Assembly (NCBI GenBank): GCA_905221605.1
Contig: CAJNDS010000557.1
Span: 1,632,592 to 1,696,591 of the forward strand
Source of the DNA: Symbiodinium natans
Lineage: Eukaryota > Sar > Dinophyceae > Suessiales > Symbiodiniaceae
Length of the DNA: 64,000 nt
Direction: 5' to 3'
Of the stretch, positions 1 to 8,599 are shown piece by piece. The notes under the pieces are model-generated. The model ran no database searches and was not told where the DNA came from. It saw only the letters and a program-made list of their open reading frames with translations. The translations under genes were made by a program, and so were the position numbers. The stretch's first letter is position 1; each line of letters begins with the position of its first letter.

Positions 1-191
1 CTTCAAACCCTAAACCCTAAGCTCGGAACCCCTCAACACTTAGGGTTTGGGGTTTAGGGTTTAGGGTCTTATGAGGTTTTGCTGAGGGCTTGTGTAGGAT
101 TTTGGGCGTGTTCATATTTGTCCCCAAGCCCTGAACCCCAAGCCCCTAAACCCTAAACCCTAATTCTAAAGGACTTCATGGTTTCGGCCAG

Positions 192-255
192 CAGGGAAAC
201 GGAGTGAATGTTCCCAGCCCCGCGCGTGCGCACGGCGCCGGCAGCGAAGCCGGAA
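192..255 (+). CDS. Probable exon, unknown gene
   Basis: GC-rich island following a CCCTAAA array. It starts after GGCCAG and ends before a GT; the frame reads QGNGVNVPSPARAHGAGSEA. No family is recognised and other frames are partly open, so only its position in the repeat pattern supports it. Confidence 0.35.
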
Positions 256-600
256 GTTCGTTTAGGCGACCCTTCCACCCCCCCCCCCCCAAAAAAAAAA
301 CAACAACAACAAGACAAGTATACAAACATCTATTTTTTAGTTTTTACGAGCAACGCAAAATCGACATTCAGGGTGAACTCTGACGCAGACGGAAGCCCAA
401 AGCCCAAGCCCAAGACCCTAAACCCTAAACCTTGGTCCTATATTAGTGGGAGAACATTTTACATGCTTACTGGACTTAAACTCAATAACGAACTCATAAG
501 GAATAGAAATTAGGAATTCTTAAGACTATCCCAACCATGAACTAGTATAGACTTGTTTGAAGCCAGCCGACGCTAAGTTCGCCCTCGAGTTTAGGGCCAG

Positions 601-692
601 GCACAAGAGTCCTTGGCCGCCACCATCAGCTTGATCATCTTGTTTGTTTTTTTGATGAAGAGTTCAACCCTGCAATCCGAGCACCTACTGGG
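601..692 (+). CDS. Probable exon with hydrophobic segment
   Basis: Starts after GGGCCAG and ends at G|GTTTAGGG, the donor being the first bases of a telomere-type array. Thirty codons are open with a strongly hydrophobic core (ISLIILFVFLM) that could be a membrane segment. Leaves two bases at the end. Product unknown. Confidence 0.4.
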
Positions 693-754
693 GTTTAGGG
701 TTTAGGGTTTAGGGTTGGGGCCCTTAGCCCTTAGCCCAAGCAGTGTACTCTCAG

Positions 755-826
755 CGGCTTGTGGGGATAAGCATAGGCGCTTGGGTCCTCAACCCCGGCA
801 GTGCGAAACCTTCAGCACTTCGGATG
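755..826 (+). CDS. Probable exon, unknown gene
   Basis: Begins after the pyrimidine-rich GTACTCTCAG and ends at ATG|GTTTTT. It is exactly 24 codons (RLVGISIGAWVLNPG...). A further possible small exon follows at 864-896 behind a good CTACTTTCAG acceptor. Confidence 0.4.
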
Positions 827-976
827 GTTTTTGGCGATTCTAGATCCGAAGCCCTACTTTCAGCCCAGGAAGTCCAAGTGCAAAGCAGCGCTTAGGGTTT
901 AGGGTTTAGGGTTTAGGGTTTAGGGTGTCCAGCCTAAGAATTGCATGGTTGGGGTTGTGGCTTCGGTTTTTTTCAG

Positions 977-1108
977 AGTTTACGGCTGAGGTTTTGGGGT
1001 TTACCGCCTTGGTTGGTTGAACTCGACTGGCCCCTTGGAACACCCGAGGGGGTTGGGAGAATGCCTCTGTCAGCATTTATCGCGCTGTTTGAGACAGAAA
1101 AGACTTAA
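977..1108 (+). CDS. Probable terminal exon
   Basis: Starts after CGGTTTTTTTCAG, a strong pyrimidine-tract acceptor, and stays open for 43 codons to TAA. The sequence is rich in aromatic and acidic residues (LPPWLVELDWPLGTPEGVGR). A TTTAGGG array follows about 30 bp later. Product unknown. Confidence 0.45.
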   Translation, partial: SLRLRFWGLPPWLVELDWPLGTPEGVGRMPLSAFIALFETEKT

Positions 1109-1290
1109 GGGAGTTGGCTAACAGGTTACGGCGTTTAGGTTTAGGGTTTAGGGTTTAGGGTTTAGGGTTTAGGGTTACGGCGTTTAGGGTTGAGGTTTGA
1201 GGTTTCAACGCTCAGGGTTTCGGCTTAGGGTTTCGGGTTCAGTGTTGGGGTTTTGGGGGTGCTTCGACTCTTGTATTCTCTATCCTGCAG

Positions 1291-1362
1291 AAGTTTTTCT
1301 GGGGCTCACAAACCAATACCCTGAACCCCAGAATAAACCCTAAAGTTAAACCCGAGCCCTAA
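1291..1362 (+). CDS. Possible terminal exon entering a repeat
   Basis: The acceptor TTGTATTCTCTATCCTGCAG is one of the best in the window. The frame starts KFFWGSQTNTLNPRINPK and then stops inside the CCCTAAA repeat. The true 3' boundary may be earlier. Confidence 0.4.
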   Translation, partial: KFFWGSQTNTLNPRINPKVKPEP

Positions 1363-1452
1363 ACCCTAAACCCTAAACCCTAAACCCTAGACCCTAGACC
1401 CTAGACCCTAAACCCTAAACCCTAACCCTAAACCCTAAACCCTCGCCTTCAG

Positions 1453-1545
1453 CAGCCGAGAAACTAAGAAGCTAAGCCCCGACCATCCCAAAGAGGCCAC
1501 GCACGAATCCCGAGAGGCATTCGCCCAAAGTTCTGGAAATTTCGG
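1453..1545 (+). CDS. Probable exon, charged
   Basis: Sits between a CCCTAAA array (left) and TTTAGGG array (right). Acceptor CTCGCCTTCAG, donor GG|GTTTAGG. The frame reads SRETKKLSPDHPKEATHESR followed by EAFAQSSGNF; it is hydrophilic and charged. Unknown product. Confidence 0.5.
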
Positions 1546-1634
1546 GTTTAGGGTTGGGGTTTAGGGTTTAGGGTTTAGGGTTTCGGGTGTAGGGTTTAGG
1601 GTTTAGGGTTGAGAATTTGGGTCGCAATATCAAG

Positions 1635-1694
1635 AATACGCAGAGCAGGAAGAGGAAGAAGACACGTAGTCATCTCAAGAAGAGAGAAGCATAG
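1635..1694 (+). CDS. Possible basic C-terminal exon
   Basis: Island between TTTAGGG and CCCTAAA arrays. One frame gives a Lys/Arg-rich end (NTQSRKRKKTRSHLKKREA then TAG) that could be a nuclear-localisation tail. A second frame is also open (EYAEQEEEEDT), so the frame is uncertain. Confidence 0.3.
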   Translation, partial: NTQSRKRKKTRSHLKKREA

Positions 1695-1827
1695 GCCTTG
1701 TGCTTCCTCGTTCCCGAAGCCACACTATCCCTAGCGGAAACCCTAAACCCCAAACCCTGAACCCCAAACCCTAAACCCTAAACCCCAAACCCTAAACCCC
1801 AAAGCCTATAAACCCTACACCCTAACG

Positions 1828-1965
1828 ATGGCCCCAGTTGCGACAACATACATGATCAGAGCTCTAGCACCCAATCAGACTAATGGTGGGCACGGGACCG
1901 CCATGTGCGAGCACCCACCCGCCTCATACAGCCAAGAACCCAAGACAAGCCCTTCTAAACCCTGA
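1828..1965 (+). CDS. Small ORF with start codon
   Basis: ATG opens a 45-codon frame (MAPVATTYMIRALAPNQTNG...) that runs to TGA inside a degenerate repeat. It could be a first exon with a donor at AAT|GGTGGG or GTGGGC. No domain seen. Confidence 0.35.
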   Translation: MAPVATTYMIRALAPNQTNGGHGTAMCEHPPASYSQEPKTSPSKP

Positions 1966-2091
1966 GCCCGAAACCCTAAACCCTCAACCCTAAGCCATCA
2001 ACCCTAAACTCTAAAGACCCTAAACCCTAAACCCTAAACCCTAAACCCTAAACTCTGCTTCTCAGCCCCTCAAAGCAGTCAACCCCCACAG

Positions 2092-2169
2092 AAACCTGCG
2101 AAATGCCAGGAGAGTCCCCGAGCACCAGAGCCGGCCCCGGTACCTTTGGCAGAGGCGTCTTGGGGGGAG
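2092..2169 (+). CDS. Probable exon, Pro/Ala-rich
   Basis: Acceptor ACCCCCACAG, donor GAG|GTTAAA; 26 whole codons, KPAKCQESPRAPEPAPVPLA then EASWGE. An alternative acceptor at 2064 (TGCTTCTCAG) opens a second frame, so the start is not settled. Confidence 0.45.
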
Positions 2170-2418
2170 GTTAAATGGTTGGGGTTCAGTCAGGTCTAAG
2201 GTTTAGGGCTCGGGTTTAGGGTTTAGGGTTTAGGGTTTAGGGTTTAGGGTTTAGGGTTTAGGGTTTAGGGTTTAGGTTTTTTCGTTGGGGTTCAGGTTTA
2301 GGGTTCCAGAAGGGTGACGTTGGTTCAGGAGGTATCGGGTTTAGGGCTTAGGGTTTGGGGTTTAGGGTTTAGGGTTTAGGGTTTAGGGATTTCGGATTGG
2401 AAGCGTTGGAGTTCACAG

Positions 2419-2505
2419 GATGGAGGGCTTATAGAGCTTCGGGCGTGGCGTTGCATGGAGGAGTTTTTGTGTTTACGGATTGCGGTCCCTGCGCCTTCGC
2501 AGTAA
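2419..2505 (+). CDS. Probable terminal exon
   Basis: Starts after GTTCACAG and reads DGGLIELRAWRCMEEFLCLR followed by IAVPAPSQ and TAA, the stop lying where a CCCTAAA array begins. An internal GTTTAC could instead act as donor. Confidence 0.4.
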   Translation, partial: DGGLIELRAWRCMEEFLCLRIAVPAPSQ

Positions 2506-2779
2506 ACCCTAAACCCTAAACCCTAAACCCTAAACCCCCGAAGCCTTCCCCCTGAGACGTCGTGTGCCGAGGCCCCCCGGCCTCTCGAAGGCTCCGCGTA
2601 GCGACCTCAGAAGTGTCGGACACAAGAGGTGCATGGTTTGGGGTTTAGGTTTCGGGTTTAGGGTTTAGGGTTTGCGGTGTTCGGGGTTCTGGGTAGGGTG
2701 TAGGGGTTTAGGACTCAGGGTGCAAGGTTGAGGACTTGCGGTTGAGGGTATAGGGGGTTTAGGGTTTAGAAGGGCTCAG

Positions 2780-2922
2780 GGACCGAAGAGAAGTCGGTTT
2801 TGCTGGAATGCGGGCTAGAGGCCAGGGGTGTTGGGCGTGGCTGGGGCACAGGGCTTAGAGCGCAAGTGTGCTGTTGCAAGGAAGCTCCAAACCTGAAAGG
2901 CCCTGAAAGGTTAACACCCTAA
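2780..2922 (+). CDS. Probable terminal exon, Cys-rich
   Basis: After GGGCTCAG a frame of 46 codons runs TEEKSVLLECGLEARGVGRG ... AQVCCCKEAPNLKGPERL to TAA. A CCC cluster is notable. It is followed by an AT-rich, repeat-free spacer (2950-3130), consistent with a gene end. Confidence 0.45.
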
Positions 2923-2949
2923 ACCCTGGAAATTCAAGTATCGTTCCCG

Positions 2950-3150
2950 TCAGGGCTTAAACCCTTCGAGTAGATCACTACTACATTATGTTTCAAATAA
3001 GAAAAGCCAAAATTAATGGCTGCTTGCCACTGCTTGTATCATGAATAATGCCCATAAGTACCGATGTAACCTCGTAACTAAATCGTGGTTAGTAGGACTG
3101 ATTAATATACATGCATTTCGCCACTAAGAGCGCAGATCACGGTGGCTGTT
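2950..3150. other. AT-rich spacer
   Basis: About 200 bp with markedly higher A+T than the flanks and no telomere-type repeat. No open frame of note. Probably an intergenic spacer between two + strand units. Confidence 0.4.
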
Positions 3151-3166
3151 CCTCACGAGGCTTCAG

Positions 3167-3259
3167 GTTTTGACGGTTTTTTGGAAGCTGGGGTTTCAGG
3201 TTCCAGCGCTTGAAGAGTGGTTTCTCTTGCCCTCCCCCTTCCCTACACCTAAACGCTAA
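3167..3259 (+). CDS. Possible exon, unknown
   Basis: Starts after GAGGCTTCAG; 30 codons, VLTVFWKLGFQVPALEEWFL then proline-rich, ending in TAA inside a degenerate CCCTAAA-like stretch. Confidence 0.35.
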   Translation, partial: VLTVFWKLGFQVPALEEWFLLPSPFPTPKR

Positions 3260-3573
3260 ACCCTGCTTCCTTGCTAGGATGTGAAACCCAAAGCCCTAGA
3301 TCCTAAACCCTAAACCCTAAACCCAAACCCCTAGCCGAAGGTTCAGGCCGAACCTCAAGGCCCTCAACAGCCCAGATCCTCTGAAGCCTTGAAGCCCCAA
3401 GCCCCAAAGCCTTAAAGAACCTAAATCCTAAAGGCCGCCCCCTGAACCCTAAGCCCTAAGCCCTAAACCCTAAAGCCTAAACCCTGAACCCCAAACCCCA
3501 AACCCCAAACCTTAAACCCAACAAAAAACAGAGAAAAGCGCCCAGAAGTCCCCCAAGATGCCCGGCCTCCAAG

Positions 3574-3651
3574 GCCGCTGAGACCTCCAACGATGGTGGC
3601 TGTGCTGCCGCAGCTGGTGCCAGTGGGGGCCTCCCAGTTTTGACTTTTTGA
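3574..3651 (+). CDS. Possible terminal exon, Ala/Gly-rich
   Basis: After CGGCCTCCAAG the frame reads AAETSNDGGCAAAAGASGGL then PVLTF and TGA. An alternative ATG frame (MVAVLPQLVPVGAS...) overlaps. A similar ..GATASGG.. island occurs at 8224. Confidence 0.35.
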   Translation, partial: AAETSNDGGCAAAAGASGGLPVLTF

Positions 3652-3729
3652 AGCCGTCGCGGGTTTAGGGTTTGGGGGTTAGGCAGGGTTTGTATCCATT
3701 GTTCCCCACCCTCGGTGTGGGTTTGTTAG

Positions 3730-3895
3730 ATTTTCAACTCAACTCTTCTCCTCGCCCGGAACTCTTCTCCTCGCCCGGTCTACTCCTCCCTCATCCCTGG
3801 AGTGCCCAACCCCGGAGTGCCCAGGTGCAACCTCCTGGAGTGCCCAACCCCAGAGTGTCCCTGGAGCGCCCAACCCCAGAGTATCTCTACAAGAG
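3730..3895. repeat. Degenerate minisatellite
   Basis: Tandem imperfect copies of TGGAGTGCCCAACCCCRGAG, preceded by a direct duplication of CTCTTCTCCTCGCCCGG. A proline-rich frame runs through it but is likely a consequence of the repeat. Followed by a run of G (3951-3967). Confidence 0.6.
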
Positions 3896-4293
3896 AGGGT
3901 GGGGATGTTCGAAGTAAAATTGTTCTTTATTATTTACTTTTTTTTTGTGCGGGGGGGGGGGGGGGGGTTGGAGATAGGTGCTCCTAAGGCACCAGCCAGA
4001 ACAGGCCGCACGCCACAACACAAATGTTCCAATATAGGGGTTAGGGTTTAGGGTTGCCCTAAACCCTCTGTCCTATCCTCCCCTTCCAAATACCACGGAA
4101 GCCAGAGTAAGCTCAGCCCTTCAACCCTTCAGCCCTTCAACCCTTATCTCTTCAACCTTCAATCCCGAACCCCAACTACTTGGGCTCTGTAGCCAAGTGG
4201 CCCCCGGAGCCCTAAACCCTAAACCCTAAACCTGAAACCCTGTCCTTCTGAGCCTTAGACCCTAAACTCTAAACCCTGAACCCCAAACCTTAA

Positions 4294-4452
4294 GACCCTA
4301 GACCCTAGACCCTAGACCCTAGACCCTAGACCCTAAACCCTAAACCCTAAACCCTAAACCCTAAACCCTAAACCCTAAACCCTAAACCCTAAACCCTAAA
4401 CCCTGAACCCTGAACCCTAAACCCTAAACCCTAAACCCTAAACCCTAAACCC
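4294..4452. repeat. CCCTAGA then CCCTAAA array
   Basis: Five copies of the CCCTAGA variant pass directly into a long CCCTAAA array with occasional CCCTGAA units. It lies just upstream of the exon at 4487, as an intron 3' part. Confidence 0.9.
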
Positions 4453-4486
4453 TTGCTTGGGAAGACTGAAGCTCCACCTTCCCCAG

Positions 4487-4553
4487 GTCGCCGTGCCGCA
4501 GGACCGGATACGGTCTGTATTTGATGAGCGTGCGGCTCAGGATCTCTCCTGGG
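4487..4553 (+). CDS. Probable exon flanked by telomere repeats
   Basis: A clean example of the window's pattern: CCCTAAA array, acceptor GCTCCACCTTCCCCAG, 22 codons reading VAVPQDRIRSVFDERAAQDL-SW, donor TGGG|GTTTAGGG, then a TTTAGGG array of more than a dozen copies. Product unknown. Confidence 0.6.
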
Positions 4554-4676
4554 GTTTAGGGTTTAGGGTTTAGGGTTTAGGGTTTAGGGTTTAGGGTTTA
4601 GGGTTTAGGGTTTAGGGTTTAGGGTTTAGGGTTTAGGGTTTGCGGTTTAGGGTTTAGGGTTTGCGGTTTAGGGGTG
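4554..4676. repeat. TTTAGGG array
   Basis: Near-perfect TTTAGGG units starting exactly at the proposed donor of the preceding exon, with two TTTGCGG variants at the end. Confidence 0.9.
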
Positions 4677-4967
4677 GGTGGGGACAAGGGTTTACGGTAC
4701 TGGATTTTAGTGCAGGGAATAATTAGAACAGGGTTCCGGGGGTGGTTGTAGCATAAACATATCGGGACCGTAAGGGAAAACTGTTAGTAATTATTTTGAC
4801 CCCTGTAGTACAGTATTTCGGGTTGTTGAGACTGAGGGTTGAGGGTTTGGGGTTCGGGGTGGGTAAGGGATCACTGCAAGTTTAGGACTTTTGAGGTTCG
4901 GGGTCCCAGGGTTGATAGGACTGAGGCTTCTTGAATCTAAGGGAATTTACCTGGGGTCGTTAATATG

Positions 4968-5038
4968 TATGGGCCCTTGAGTTGTAATGTACAGGGCGTA
5001 TGAGGGGTATACAGGCGGTCCGCGTTTAAGGGCCCATA
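4968..5038. mobile_element. Small fold-back element
   Basis: A 71-bp unit with perfect 11-bp terminal inverted repeats, TATGGGCCCTT and AAGGGCCCATA. Its interior (CAGGGCGTATGAGGGGTA) resembles the interior of the elements at 58246 and 21127, which suggests a MITE-like family. Confidence 0.6.
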
Positions 5039-5229
5039 TTGAGGGACCACGAAACTAAGATGGGACCATGTGACTGAGATTGAAGTAATCGCAGGGGTTA
5101 GAAATTAGGTGTCCTTTGGGCTTTCGGGTTTGTGCGTGGTTCAGCCTATTGAGGGAATGCGACTCAGGCTGTTAGGTGGACGAAGTGAACCCTAAACCCT
5201 AAACCCTAAACCCTAAACCCCTAAGCCAG

Positions 5230-5310
5230 TGGGACGATGCCAGGCACCTGGCTCTCGTTCCCAACGACCTGCGGACGACCTTTGCCCTTCGGCAGCGAAA
5301 ACTGGGGAGG
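5230..5310 (+). CDS. Probable exon flanked by telomere repeats
   Basis: CCCTAAA array upstream, acceptor AAGCCAG, 27 whole codons (WDDARHLALVPNDLRTTFAL then RQRKLGR), donor AGG|GTTTGGGG. Phase 0 on both sides. Product unknown. Confidence 0.6.
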
Positions 5311-5795
5311 GTTTGGGGTTTAGGGTCTAGGGTTTAGGGTTTAGGGTTTGGAGATGTCTGTGTGGTGGCATGAAAAGTTTACCAGAATGAGGTTCTAGGA
5401 GCTTTGCATCTTGAGCAGGAGAGGGCTTGGGTTAGGATGTGGAAATGAACTTGGGCAGCTCTCTACATTGCGGTCCTTTTGCGGGGTACCCAAAGAAAAG
5501 CAAAGATGTGACATCTAATGGGATCCCCCCAAAAACGCGCCAAGACGTAGGGAACCCTGAAACCCTTGCGACTCTGGGCCCAACAAACCAAACCTAGGGT
5601 TGAGGGTTGAGGGCTTTTGGGGTTTAGGGCTGAGGGTTTATGGGGTTTAGGGTTTAGGGTGTAAGGGTTTAAGGCGTTTAGGGTTTAGTGGTTTTCAGGT
5701 TTGTAGGGTTAGGGGCTGCTGAAGGGGTCTTCTCACAAAGGGATAAACATCTCAATTTACTTAGACCACCATCTTTGAGTTGAGGGTGTGTTGCT
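5311..5795. other. No gene seen; degenerate repeats
   Basis: Contains scattered degenerate TTTAGGG-type units and unique sequence with no convincing open frame on either strand. Confidence 0.3.
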
Positions 5796-6227
5796 TTGGT
5801 CTCAACAACAAGACGTGGCGCACACTGCGTACACTTAAAGCTTACGATGCCAAAAATGGGCTATGGAACAGAGCGACTCGATGCGTGGATTGGGGCGCGA
5901 AACAGGCATGAATGGCACCGAGATTGCTTCGGAACCACGATCAGCCATGAAAAGAAACAGGACAGGACCGGGTGTACGTGGCCCGGGCTGAAAGCCATAC
6001 GGAAGCGTGGGGCTTAGCGAACCGGCTGTACGGGGCTCTGGCTAGCGGGCATGCGCGTGTACATGCGTAGACTGGAGAATTCAGCTGCTGTGCTGCGAGT
6101 TCACAATGAGGGCTCGCGGGAGAGCTTCTGGGGGATCGGTGCAGTGCTGCTCGGCAGCGCGCAGCTGCTCAACGGCCGGGCTGCTGAACCGCAGGCATCG
6201 GGGTTCGTAGTTGAGGATCGTGGTTGA
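5796..6227 (+). pseudogene. Decayed coding block, two or three frames
   Basis: A repeat-free block in which coding character moves between frames. Around 5805-5910 one frame reads NNKTWRTLRTLKAYDAKNGL-WNRATRCVDWGAKQA, and from 6018 to the TGA at 6225-6227 another reads 69 codons (ATG at 6051: MRVYMRRLENSAAVLRVHNE ... SFWGIGAVLLGSAQLL). This looks like one ancestral coding sequence broken by frame changes, or two exons. No family is recognised; a retroelement origin is possible but unproven. Confidence 0.4.
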
Positions 6228-6328
6228 AGCTGATCAGCACCGGCGCCGCCAATGTAGCCGCGATCACCTAGAACTCTCGAACCGCTTCCCTAAGACCCCT
6301 AATCCCTAAACCCCGAACCCTCAACGCT

Positions 6329-6509
6329 AAACCCTAAACCCTAAACCCTAAACCCTAAACCCTAAACCCTAAACCCTACACCCTAAACCCTAAACCCTAA
6401 ACCCTAAACCCTAAACCCTAAACCCTAAACCCTAAACCCTAAACCCTAAACCCTAAACCCTAAACCCTAAACCCTAAACCCTAAACCCTAAACCCTAAAC
6501 CCTAAACCT
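6329..6509. repeat. CCCTAAA array
   Basis: About 25 near-perfect CCCTAAA copies, one of the longest in the window. It ends 23 bp before the exon at 6533. Confidence 0.95.
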
Positions 6510-6532
6510 AAGCACACTAACAAGGATTGCAG

Positions 6533-6590
6533 CTGGCAGCACGTGGAGAAGGAAGCGAAAAAGGCCTGGAGCTTGGAGCGGCCAAGTTTG
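6533..6590 (+). CDS. Exon between opposing telomere arrays
   Basis: Acceptor AAGGATTGCAG, then 19 codons WQHVEKEAKKAWSLERPSL, then donor TTG|GTTTAGGG. It is bounded left by a CCCTAAA array and right by a TTTAGGG array, the best single example of the exon-in-telomere-repeat arrangement. Needs two bases from a previous exon. Confidence 0.65.
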
Positions 6591-6742
6591 GTTTAGGGTT
6601 TAGGGTTTAGGGTTTAGGGTTTAGGGTTTAGGGTTTAGGGTTTAGGGTTTAGGGTTTAGGGTTTAGGGTTTAGGGTTTAGGGTTTAGGGTTTCGGGTTTC
6701 GGGTTTCGGTTTCGGGTTTCGGGTTTCGGGTTTCGGGTTTAG
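6591..6742. repeat. TTTAGGG array passing into TTTCGGG
   Basis: Fourteen or more TTTAGGG copies that begin at the proposed splice donor, then several TTTCGGG copies. Reverse-complementary to the array at 6329-6509. Confidence 0.95.
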
Positions 6743-7085
6743 GCATGTTCCTGCCCTCAGACTACCCGCCCTCCCTAGGGTTTAGGGGTTTAGGGTCCCC
6801 CCCCCCCCCTCATACCACCACCTCTCTACTGCAACAGAACACGTTCGTGGCACTGAGAGGGTTCTGGCGCTTGCCACCTGGCATTCCTGGCCCGTTGTCT
6901 TTTTCAGCCCTATGTACAGTTTTTCTATAAGCCCCATAAGCCTTACAACAGCCCGATAAGCCCTACACAAAACCCACCAGCAACCCAGAAATTGTTCACC
7001 TCACCACTCGCCCTTTTGTCATGGTGGCCTACGACGCTAAACCCGAAACACCCTGAACGCACTAACCTCTCGTAGAATTCTTGAG

Positions 7086-7203
7086 CAGCCTTGCGGTCGC
7101 TATTTCGACCCCAAGGGTCCCCGATCCCCGCGCCCTCTGAGGCGCGTGATCTCTCCGGCGAACCGCTCCAGTGGTTCTGGATCATGCACCCGGAGGCAAC
7201 CCG
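7086..7203 (+). CDS. Probable exon, unknown gene
   Basis: Acceptor TTCTTGAG (or TTGAGCAG three bases on). The frame reads ALRSLFRPQGSPIPAPSEAR followed by DLSGEPLQWFWIMHPEAT. Donor CCG|GTTTGGGG into a TTTAGGG array. At about 38 codons it is longer than most islands. Confidence 0.55.
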
Positions 7204-7444
7204 GTTTGGGGTTTAGGGTTTAGGGTTTAGGGTTTAGAACCACTCCAACAGAGGAGGCAGAACCTCGCGGGTGCACTTGGGGTGCAGGGTTTAGGATTGA
7301 GGGTTGAGGATTTTTTGCAGCAGGGTTGAGGCTTTAAAAGAGAAAATCACTTGGGATTTCGGGTGAATCCACGATAATTAATCAAGAGTCATATTTCCCT
7401 GGATTCCCGTTCCCACATTTAGTAGCTACGTTTACTGCCCAAGT

Positions 7445-8107
7445 ATGTACTCGTTACTTGCATGGAGACTAGGGGTCAGGATAGATGGCGTACTAGGGGG
7501 CTCAAAGGGCCATGGCTTGGAATCACCAACACACACCTTCCAGAGTTTAGGCAGGGTGCTCGACTTAGCTCGTCGAGAGTTGCACAAGGCTCACGCGTAC
7601 CAATTTTGGTACAAGCACTGTACCAGCAATCGCGTGGCAATTCAAGCCACCATGGAAGGCCTGGGCAGCGCCAAGTTGTACATAGGCAGATGCCCGAGGA
7701 TCGCTTGCTGCACAGAGGTCGTCATAGTCACCCAGTCCGTTGACCTGGTTGGAGCTTTCATGCGGACAGCTAGTGAGTGCACTTACGGCCGAGTGAAGCC
7801 GAATCCCGTGCTCGACTTATCCAGACAAATCTTCGGCAAGCAGATTCCAAGGCAACCACGTGGTACCACACCATACTTTGTGTGTAGGGCTTCCTTCGGA
7901 CCACCTTCCCGAGGACCCAAAGTACCCATTTCACTCAACCGTATACTATACTCAGCCAAGGGTGCATGGACATCAGCATGTAAACATTTACATTTTCCGT
8001 TTATACTTACGTACAGAGTTTGGTGGCTTTCGTGGTCTGAACCAAAACTCCAGCCCCGAACTCTAAACCCTGGACTCCCTATGCACCCTAAACTCCCTGA
8101 GCCCTAA
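7445..8107 (+). CDS. Hypothetical ORF, 220 codons
   Basis: ATG at 7445 opens an unbroken 220-codon frame ending TAA in degenerate CCCTAAA sequence. It includes basic and aromatic stretches (RELHKAHAYQFWYKHCTSNR) but no recognisable domain. Two shorter frames overlap on the same strand. The last 20 codons are repeat-derived, so if real the protein either ends earlier or is spliced near TTACGTACAG (about 8017). It lies in a repeat-free stretch. Confidence 0.35.
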   Translation: MYSLLAWRLGVRIDGVLGGSKGHGLESPTHTFQSLGRVLDLARRELHKAHAYQFWYKHCTSNRVAIQATMEGLGSAKLYIGRCPRIACCTEVVIVTQSVDLVGAFMRTASECTYGRVKPNPVLDLSRQIFGKQIPRQPRGTTPYFVCRASFGPPSRGPKVPISLNRILYSAKGAWTSACKHLHFPFILTYRVWWLSWSEPKLQPRTLNPGLPMHPKLPEP

Positions 8108-8223
8108 GCCTAAACCCATGTAAGCCCTAAACCCCTATAAACCCCGAACCCTCTTCCCTATACCTGAACCGCAGCAAGGCACAAGCTAAAGATGCCTTTG
8201 GCCTCTTGGTGCTGTGGCTGCAG

Positions 8224-8256
8224 CGAGGTGCCACTGCCAGTGGGGGACCTCGGAAG
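8224..8256 (+). CDS. Small possible exon
   Basis: After the good acceptor TTGGTGCTGTGGCTGCAG, 11 codons to AAG|GTGTAGGG. Too short to judge alone. Confidence 0.25.
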
Positions 8257-8599
8257 GTGTAGGGTTTAGGGTTTGGGGTTTAGGGTTTAGGGTTTAGGGT
8301 TTAAGCTTTAGGGGCCTGCGCCCCTAAAGCCTTCAACCCGTGTTCTTGGTTCTCCAAGACTCAGACTAAGACCTCCATGCTGCTTCGGCCCTGACGCCAA
8401 ACTGTAAACCCTCAGGGATTTCGGGCTTAGGGCAGAGGGTTGGGTTTAGGGTTTGGAGTTTAGGGCTTAGGGTTTAGGGTTTTCGGTTTTGACGCCAAAC
8501 TGTAAATGTCGGGCTTAGGGCAGAGGGTTGAGGTTTTAGGGCTTGGGGTTTGGCATTGAACCTGAAATCCCAAGAGCTCTAAGCCTGCAGCCTCTGGAT

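Noticed and set aside
1-160. True chromosome end (telomere)
   Set aside because: Telomere-type arrays occur throughout in both orientations, short and interrupted, so they are interstitial.
2555-2629. Exon-like island between telomere arrays
   Set aside because: Both strands have an open frame of about 25-30 codons and no clear splice sites; kept out of the feature list.
4294-6742. CRISPR array
   Set aside because: Units are 7-mers without spacers of constant length; eukaryotic context.
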